A DNA stretch of 28,380 nucleotides. Origin: PUPG01 sp031323845 (GTDB lineage: Bacteria; Bacteroidota; Bacteroidia; Bacteroidales; UBA7960). Below, piece by piece: positions 23,377 to 28,380 of this stretch. The stretch spans positions 1-28,380 of the forward strand of contig JAVIYP010000034.1 in NCBI GenBank assembly GCA_031323845.1. Reading direction: 5' to 3'. Both the position numbers and the translations under genes were made by a program. Every line of letters begins with the position of its first letter. Within the stretch, counting starts at the first letter, position 1. The notes under the pieces are model-generated. The model saw only the letters and a program-made list of their open reading frames with translations. It had not been told where the DNA came from and ran no database searches.

Positions 23377-24612
23377 ATGGAGCAAGTTATCCTTATCACA
23401 ATTATTGCGATTGTTATTCTGGATTATATCTTCGACAGGGTGATGGATTACCTGAATGCCAGCAGGTGGAGCAAGACATTGCCCGCTGTGCTTAAGGACA
23501 TTTATGACGAAGAAAAATACATCAAGTCGCAGGAATACAGCCGGGTAAACATGCGTTTTGGCCTCTTTACCGCTACCGTACATTTTGTGTTGATAATGAT
23601 GCTGCTGTTCTGGGGCGGATTTGGATGGCTGGATGACTTTGTGCGCCAGCATACTTCCAGCCCTGTACTGATGGCGCTGCTGTTCTTTGGAATTCTTGGA
23701 CTGGCATCCGATATTTTGTCAACGCCTTTTGACTTGTACCGGACTTTTGTGATAGAAGAACGGTTCGGATTCAACCGCACCACTCCAAAAACATACCTGC
23801 TGGATAAACTCAAGGGCTGGTTTCTGGCTTTGCTCCTGGGCGGGGGACTGCTTGCCCTGTTCGTCTGGTTCTATAATACGGCAGGATCGCATTTCTGGCT
23901 CTACATCTGGCTGGTCGTTACTGCATTCAGTATTTTTATGATGATGTTTTACAGTACCCTGATCGTTCCCCTGTTCAACAAGCAAACCCCGCTTGAAGAA
24001 GGCGCCCTGCGTACCGCCATCGAGACCTTCGCGAGGAATAACGGTTTTAAACTTGACAATATTTATGTTATTGACGGTTCAAAACGCAGTTCCAAGGCCA
24101 ATGCATACTTCAGCGGTATAGGTCCGAAAAAACGAATTGTGTTGTTCGATACGCTGATCAGGGAACACAGCGTGGAGGAGCTGGTGGCTGTGCTGGCCCA
24201 TGAGATCGGGCATTACAAAAAGAAACATACGGCAAAAGGAATGTTGCTTTCGGTGCTGAATACCGGTGTGATGCTCTATTTGCTGGGATTGTTCATCAAT
24301 CGTCCGGAACTGTCGTATGCCCTTGGCGGCAGCGAGGTCAGTTTTCATCTCGGGATACTGGCCTTTGGTTTGATCTATTCACCCATATCCATGGTGCTCA
24401 GCATCCTTGGAAACAAACTGAGCCGTAAGTACGAATATGAGGCCGATGCCTTTGCTGCAGAAACATATGCGGCCGAACCCCTGCAGCAAGCACTCAAGAA
24501 ACTTTCTGTTAACCATCTGAGCAATCTGCGCCCGCATCCTGCCTACGTCTTCGTCCATTATTCGCATCCCCCTTTGCTGAAACGCCTGGAACATCTTAAA
24601 AAATATACTTAA
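23377..24612 (+). CDS. M48 family metalloprotease (Ste24/CAAX protease type)
   Basis: This 411-residue integral membrane zinc protease is of the Ste24 type. Four hydrophobic segments precede the catalytic region: about 63-80, 97-113, 147-167 and 173-200. The zinc site is LAHEIGHYKKKH (H275, E276, H279), and the third ligand is probably E353 in RKYEYEADAFA. Upstream are the typical VIDGSKRSSKANAYFSGIG and KRIVLFDTLI. In bacteria such enzymes act in membrane-protein quality control; prenylated substrates are not expected. The ATG follows the VWA-protein stop by 39 bases, so the two may share a transcript. Confidence 0.93.
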   Translation: MEQVILITIIAIVILDYIFDRVMDYLNASRWSKTLPAVLKDIYDEEKYIKSQEYSRVNMRFGLFTATVHFVLIMMLLFWGGFGWLDDFVRQHTSSPVLMALLFFGILGLASDILSTPFDLYRTFVIEERFGFNRTTPKTYLLDKLKGWFLALLLGGGLLALFVWFYNTAGSHFWLYIWLVVTAFSIFMMMFYSTLIVPLFNKQTPLEEGALRTAIETFARNNGFKLDNIYVIDGSKRSSKANAYFSGIGPKKRIVLFDTLIREHSVEELVAVLAHEIGHYKKKHTAKGMLLSVLNTGVMLYLLGLFINRPELSYALGGSEVSFHLGILAFGLIYSPISMVLSILGNKLSRKYEYEADAFAAETYAAEPLQQALKKLSVNHLSNLRPHPAYVFVHYSHPPLLKRLEHLKKYT

Positions 24613-24707
24613 AGCTATTATTTCGATAAGTTTAATAATAAATTAAATATCAACACAATAATTATTAAGAATTAGGGCTTTGTTCGAAATCAAAGGAAGC
24701 GCAATAC
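24613..24707. other. AT-rich spacer before rarA
   Basis: The 95 bases are strongly AT-rich (for example TTTAATAATAAATTAAATAT). I see no consensus -33/-7 pair, hairpin or small ORF of note. A rarA promoter probably lies here, but I cannot place it. Confidence 0.3.
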
Positions 24708-25979
24708 ATGAAAACATCGAGCATTCCATTAGCTGAGCGCCTGCGTCCGGAGACCCTTGACGATTACCTTGGCCAGCGTCATCTTGTTGGTCCCGGAGCC
24801 ATATTGCGCCAGTCCATTGAATCGGGAAACATCCCTTCGATGATCTTCTGGGGTCCGCCTGGTGTGGGGAAAACAACCCTGGCCATGCTCATCTCGAAGA
24901 TACTGTTGCATCCTTTTCATACCCTGAGTGCGGTGAGTTCAGGGGTTAAAGATGTGCGCAACATCATTCAGAAGGCCAGGGAATCGGGGAGCAATGCCGT
25001 GTTGTTTATTGATGAGATCCACCGCTTCAGCAAATCACAGCAGGACAGTCTGCTGGGTGCGGTAGAAAAAGGGATCATCACACTGATTGGAGCCACCACG
25101 GAGAATCCTTCTTTTGAAGTGATCTCACCATTGCTTTCCAGGTGCCAGGTGTATATCCTCAAAGAAATGGAAAAGAATGACCTGGAGCTGCTTCTGGAGC
25201 GGGGGAGGATTTTGCTCGGAAATGATACGGGCAAGACCATTGAGATAAAGGAGCATGAGGCTTTGCTGCGTATTTCGGGGGGCGATGCACGCAAGTTGCT
25301 TAATGCCCTGGAGCTTTCAGTAACAACAAGCTCCGGAAGCACGGTAGTGCTGGACAATAAATCGGTGCTATCGGCGATACACCAGAACATTGCCTTGTAC
25401 GACAAGTCGGGAGAGATGCACTATGATCTCATCTCAGCGTTCATAAAATCAGTAAGAGGATCGGACCCCAATGCGGCGGTTTATTACCTGGCACGTATGA
25501 TAGAGGGAGGTGAAGATCCGAAGTTCATTGCCCGCCGCCTTGTCATACTGGCTGCGGAAGACATTGGCAATGCCAATCCTAATGCCCTTTTGCTGGCAAC
25601 AAGCTGCTTTGACGCCGTCAACATGATCGGTATGCCCGAAAGCCGCATCATTCTTGCGCAAGCCACCACCTACCTGGCATCTTCACCAAAGAGCAACGCA
25701 GCCTATATGGCCATCAACAAGGCACAGGAGCTGGTCCGGAAAACAGGCGACTTGTCCGTACCCCTGGCCATAAGAAATGCACCGACAAAACTGATGAAAG
25801 ATACAGGATACGGCAAGGATTACAAATATGCGCATCATTACGGAAACAACTTTACCGATCAGGAATTCCTTCCAAAAGAGATATCGGGCACCAGGCTTTA
25901 TGAGCCCGGATCAAACAAGCGCGAGCAGGAGCTGAGAACGTGGCTGAAAGCACTTTGGAAAGAAAAATATAATTATTGA
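24708..25979 (+). CDS. rarA: Replication-associated recombination protein A (MgsA/RarA AAA+ ATPase)
   Basis: RarA is a clamp-loader-like AAA+ ATPase that acts at stalled or gapped replication forks. The 423 residues include the N-terminal PLAERLRPETLDDYLGQRHL, Walker A GPPGVGKT (49-56), the family-specific SAVSSGVKDVRNI, Walker B VLFIDEIHRF (D102, E103) and sensor 1 GATTENPSFEVI. The SRCQVY arginine finger region, the GGDARKLLNALE sensor 2 and the C-terminal tetramerisation domain (SVRGSDPNAAVYYLARMIEG, RRLVILAAEDIG) follow. The ATG at 24708 sits at the usual N-terminus. Confidence 0.96.
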   Translation: MKTSSIPLAERLRPETLDDYLGQRHLVGPGAILRQSIESGNIPSMIFWGPPGVGKTTLAMLISKILLHPFHTLSAVSSGVKDVRNIIQKARESGSNAVLFIDEIHRFSKSQQDSLLGAVEKGIITLIGATTENPSFEVISPLLSRCQVYILKEMEKNDLELLLERGRILLGNDTGKTIEIKEHEALLRISGGDARKLLNALELSVTTSSGSTVVLDNKSVLSAIHQNIALYDKSGEMHYDLISAFIKSVRGSDPNAAVYYLARMIEGGEDPKFIARRLVILAAEDIGNANPNALLLATSCFDAVNMIGMPESRIILAQATTYLASSPKSNAAYMAINKAQELVRKTGDLSVPLAIRNAPTKLMKDTGYGKDYKYAHHYGNNFTDQEFLPKEISGTRLYEPGSNKREQELRTWLKALWKEKYNY

Positions 25980-26012
25980 TCTTTGTTCTGGAAAAACATT
26001 ACATAAATCCAT

Positions 26013-26038
26013 CTGAGCCCCGCCGGGGCGGGCTTCAG
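26013..26038. repeat. GC-rich inverted repeat between rarA and the aminotransferase
   Basis: CTGAGCCC (26013-26020) pairs with GGGCTTCAG (26030-26038) with one bulged base; inside it GCCCC and GGGGC form an alternative 5-base stem. It stands out as a GC island in an AT-rich gap and lacks a T-tract, so it is not a classic intrinsic terminator. It could be a rarA mRNA 3' end structure or one copy of a dispersed palindromic repeat; only one copy is seen here. Confidence 0.45.
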
Positions 26039-26059
26039 AGCTAAGCATTAACCTGCTGA

Positions 26060-27241
26060 ATGACGCACAGGGAACTTTTTTACCGGCATCTTGCACAGAC
26101 CTCCTCGTTTCCTTTGGCTTTGGAAATAGAGCGGGCGGAAGGCCTGTACATGCATGGCGTTGACAGAACGTCCTATCTTGACCTGATTAGCGGTATTTCT
26201 GTGAGTGCCCTGGGGCACAGGCATCCTGCCGTTGTTCAGGCTGTTCGCGAGCAGCTGGACAAATACATGCATCTTATGGTGTATGGCGAATTCGTGCAAC
26301 CGCCTCAAACGGAGCTTGCTGAGTTACTGGTATCCCATTTGCCGGACACGCTTGACAATGTATATCTTACAAACTCCGGCAGCGAGGCGGTTGAGGGGGC
26401 TTTGAAAGTAGCAAAGCGCTACACGGGCAGAACAGAGATCGTGAGTTTTCGCAATGCATACCACGGAAGCACTCAGGGTGCGCTCAGTGTGGGTGGTTGT
26501 GAACGCCTTAAAAACGCATTTCGGCCGCTGCTCCCCGATATCAGGCACCTGAATTTTGGAGCGGAGGAAGAGCTTGCACAGATCACTGAATCTACCGCCT
26601 GTGTGATTGCAGAAACCATACAGGGCGAAGCCGGGGCCAAGGTGCCGGACGCCTCATTCATGAAAGCCTTGCGACAGCGTTGTGACGAGAAGGGCGCTTT
26701 GCTTATCCTCGATGAAATCCAGGCCGGCATGGGGCGTACAGGTAAACTGTGGGCGTTTCAGCATTTCGATGTGGTGCCTGACCTGCTTTGCCTGGCAAAG
26801 GGCTTCGGAGGAGGTCTGCCCATAGGTGCCTTTGTCGGTAATAAAAATGTGATGCAATGCCTCACTGACAAACCCGTTTTAGGACACATAAGCACATTTG
26901 GAGGTAATGCCGTGTGCGCAGCAGCGGCCAAAGCAACCCTTCACACCATCATAAAAGAGCGGTTGTGGGAAAAGGCAGCGGCACTGGAAACCCTTTTTCG
27001 CGAAAAGCTCAGACATCATAAAATAAAAAACATCAGCGGTAAACGACTGCTGCTGGCTGTAGAATTTGAAGACTTTCGTGAGAACAAAAGGATCATTGAC
27101 AAATGCATTGAACGCGGGTTACTGCTCGACTGGTTTCTGTTTGCTGATCACGCCATGCGCATTGCTCCCCCACTGATCCTTGACGAAAAAACCGCTGAAA
27201 AGGCATGTGCCGTGATCATCAATACCATAAATGAAATATAA
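26060..27241 (+). CDS. Class III PLP-dependent aminotransferase
   Basis: This 393-residue fold-type I enzyme resembles the acetylornithine/4-aminobutyrate/ornithine group. Motifs: the SALGHRHPAVVQAV N-terminal region, NSGSEAVEGALKVAKRYTGR (from 105), YHGSTQGALS, ETIQGEAG (185-192), LILDEIQAGMGRTGK with the pyridine-binding D218, and the Schiff-base lysine K247 in CLAKGFGGGLPIG. STFGGNAVCAAA follows. It likely uses 2-oxoglutarate as amino acceptor, but the amino donor is not evident, and no arginine, lysine or GABA pathway gene is adjacent. The ATG at 26060 fits the family N-terminus. Confidence 0.92.
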   Translation: MTHRELFYRHLAQTSSFPLALEIERAEGLYMHGVDRTSYLDLISGISVSALGHRHPAVVQAVREQLDKYMHLMVYGEFVQPPQTELAELLVSHLPDTLDNVYLTNSGSEAVEGALKVAKRYTGRTEIVSFRNAYHGSTQGALSVGGCERLKNAFRPLLPDIRHLNFGAEEELAQITESTACVIAETIQGEAGAKVPDASFMKALRQRCDEKGALLILDEIQAGMGRTGKLWAFQHFDVVPDLLCLAKGFGGGLPIGAFVGNKNVMQCLTDKPVLGHISTFGGNAVCAAAAKATLHTIIKERLWEKAAALETLFREKLRHHKIKNISGKRLLLAVEFEDFRENKRIIDKCIERGLLLDWFLFADHAMRIAPPLILDEKTAEKACAVIINTINEI

Positions 27242-27322
27242 AATAGCTTGTTTTTCCGATTTTTATTAATTTTACTATTGTGAATAGGTTGGTCGAAACG
27301 GATTACTGAAAAAAGCAACAGC

Positions 27323-28045
27323 ATGGCGAAACAATACCTCGATGCTGACATGAAACGCATCCTGGCGCAGAAGCCACTACAAAGTTTGCCGGTTCTGGGT
27401 TTTTTTGAGAACTATCCCCTGCAAAAGTCCATGCGGCAGGGCGAATTTGTCTTGCTTTTAGGGACCAGTGACTATCCATGGGCTTACCTCTGCGGTGACA
27501 ATCCCGAAGACCTCTATACCTTGCTCGAAAAATTCAACTTCGAAAGCCTGTACTTTGCCAATGTGGAAGAATGGATGCTTCCCGTGCTGACCCACACCCG
27601 TAAGATTGAATGGAAGCTAACCACACACAGGTACTATCTCCCGGACAACCGTAACGTTGATCCGCCCGACTATATCTCCAAGATGCTGGATGCCTCGATG
27701 GCCGATTACATCTATGAAAGATCAGCCTATAAGGACTTTACCTCAGTGGAGTACATCAGGGAACGTATTGAAAAAGATGTTTCAGCGGCAGTTTGGATTG
27801 ATGGTGAAATGGTGGGTTGGGGCCTTACTCACGACGATAACAGCCTGGGATTTCTGAATGTAATACCTCCCTACAGGGGACAGGGACTCGGGGAGAGCCT
27901 GCTGCGCTTCCTGGTAATGCAGAAAAAGAGGAATAAAAAGCCGGTGTTCGTCAATATTGAACCGCACAATCATCAATCAATCAACCTGGTTAAAAAACTG
28001 GGCTTTGTTTTCGACAGGGAGGTTAACTGGTTAAAGCTGCATTGA
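27323..28045 (+). CDS. GNAT family N-acetyltransferase
   Basis: This 240-residue protein has a C-terminal GNAT domain (about 125-240). It contains the strand AAVWIDGEMVGWGLTHDD, then LGFLNVIPPYRGQGLGESLL, with RGQGLG (185-190) as the acetyl-CoA pyrophosphate loop. VNIEPHNHQSINLVKKLGFV near the end is the typical N-x-x-x-x-x-x-Y/V-LGF block. Residues 1-120 form a second domain that may be a degenerate GNAT half, as in FR47-like tandem proteins. The substrate is unknown. It ends 38 bases before a convergent methyltransferase gene. Confidence 0.87.
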   Translation: MAKQYLDADMKRILAQKPLQSLPVLGFFENYPLQKSMRQGEFVLLLGTSDYPWAYLCGDNPEDLYTLLEKFNFESLYFANVEEWMLPVLTHTRKIEWKLTTHRYYLPDNRNVDPPDYISKMLDASMADYIYERSAYKDFTSVEYIRERIEKDVSAAVWIDGEMVGWGLTHDDNSLGFLNVIPPYRGQGLGESLLRFLVMQKKRNKKPVFVNIEPHNHQSINLVKKLGFVFDREVNWLKLH

Positions 28046-28083
28046 CAATGTACCTGTCTGAAAAACCGGTTTGTTGATGCTTT

Positions 28084-28380
28084 TTAAACCCGCTCAATAA
28101 CAAAAAGTTCCACCTCTTCTTTTTCGCGGAGTTCCCTCAGCCAGCTCTTCTTGTTTCCGGGCGCTTGTTTCACACCTTCCTTGTACAAAGCTATACATTG
28201 AAAGGTTCCGTTTTGTTTAAGAAGGGCTTGTTCGATGGGATGTTCGCTGGTAATCCCAGAAATCAGGCAAAAATTTGAGAACAGCAGCAATACCCTGGTG
28301 CCTTTCGGACATTTAATTGCCATTTCCTCAAAAAAGCGATCAAAATAACCCTCTTCAAAATAGGTGGCCCTGTCTAATTC
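28084..28380 (-). CDS. Probable SAM-dependent methyltransferase, C-terminal part (runs off the window)
   Basis: The frame is open from the window edge to TAA at 28084, giving 98 C-terminal residues; the first internal ATG (28323) is not the start, since ELDRATYFEEGYFDRFFEEM continues upstream without a stop. The pattern YFDRFFEEM...CPKGTRVLLLFSN followed by HPIEQALLKQNG and a terminal ELFVIERV resembles the last strands of Rossmann-type small-domain (HemK-like) methyltransferases. The SAM-binding glycine loop and any NPPY motif lie outside the window, so the assignment is tentative. Confidence 0.5.
   Translation of the reverse strand, partial: ELDRATYFEEGYFDRFFEEMAIKCPKGTRVLLLFSNFCLISGITSEHPIEQALLKQNGTFQCIALYKEGVKQAPGNKKSWLRELREKEEVELFVIERV

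Noticed and set aside
28063..28072. AAACCGGTTT palindrome as a bidirectional terminator between the GNAT and methyltransferase genes
   Set aside because: It is a simple 10-base palindrome without a loop or T-tract and cannot form a useful hairpin.
1..28380. tRNA genes, CRISPR arrays, integrated phage or plasmid modules
   Set aside because: All intergenic gaps were read; none shows a tRNA cloverleaf, regularly spaced repeats, integrase/transposase genes or att-like direct repeats.

Overview
The window looks like a core-genome stretch of a Bacteroidota chromosome, probably of the Bacteroidales/Marinilabiliales type, although the exact lineage cannot be fixed from the sequence alone. Three things point there. 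Many gene starts follow a Bacteroidota-type promoter (a TAnnTTTG -7 box, several with a TTG/TTTG -33 element 18-21 bases upstream). Strong Shine-Dalgarno sequences are mostly absent. Several families and pairings are ones I know from that phylum: folP next to cdaA facing a DUF1599 gene, ruvX-def, a pRiA4b ORF-3-like gene, and NfeD-FloA. I see no tRNA, rRNA, CRISPR array, transposase, integrase or phage gene.

Layout. Bases 1-483 (minus strand) carry ruvX and the first 19 codons of def. Divergent from them is dapD (lysine/diaminopimelate synthesis), behind a roughly 250-base leader that holds two mini-ORFs. Bases 1742-4874 form a small surface-polysaccharide island: a GT4 glycosyltransferase, a translationally coupled 141-residue protein I do not recognise, and a convergent O-antigen ligase/polymerase-like membrane protein. 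Bases 5114-8761 hold tRNA-maturation genes (Sua5/YrdC family, CCA-adding enzyme, miaA) with a pRiA4b-like acidic-tailed gene between the last two. Convergent to them are folP and cdaA (dihydropteroate synthase and a c-di-AMP synthase). On the plus strand follow a duplicated DUF1599 gene, a lone OppB/DppB-type permease and tpiA.

Bases 13178-17997 form a self-contained beta-oxidation/butyrate-type cassette (acyl-CoA dehydrogenase, crotonase, 3-hydroxyacyl-CoA dehydrogenase, SCP2-type thiolase) behind the best-matching promoter of the window. Next come prmA and plsY, then an NfeD-FloA membrane-organisation pair ended by a strong hairpin terminator. After that are a large VWA/GATase-like membrane protein, a Ste24-type M48 protease, rarA, a class III aminotransferase and a GNAT acetyltransferase. 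The 3' end of a probable methyltransferase gene closes the window on the minus strand.

Most of this is housekeeping, and I found no convincing undescribed multi-gene system. The most interesting loose ends are the unknown protein coupled to the glycosyltransferase, the duplicated DUF1599 protein beside folP/cdaA, the orphan permease with an extra segment, the VWA-GATase membrane protein downstream of NfeD-FloA, and the mini-ORFs in the dapD leader.
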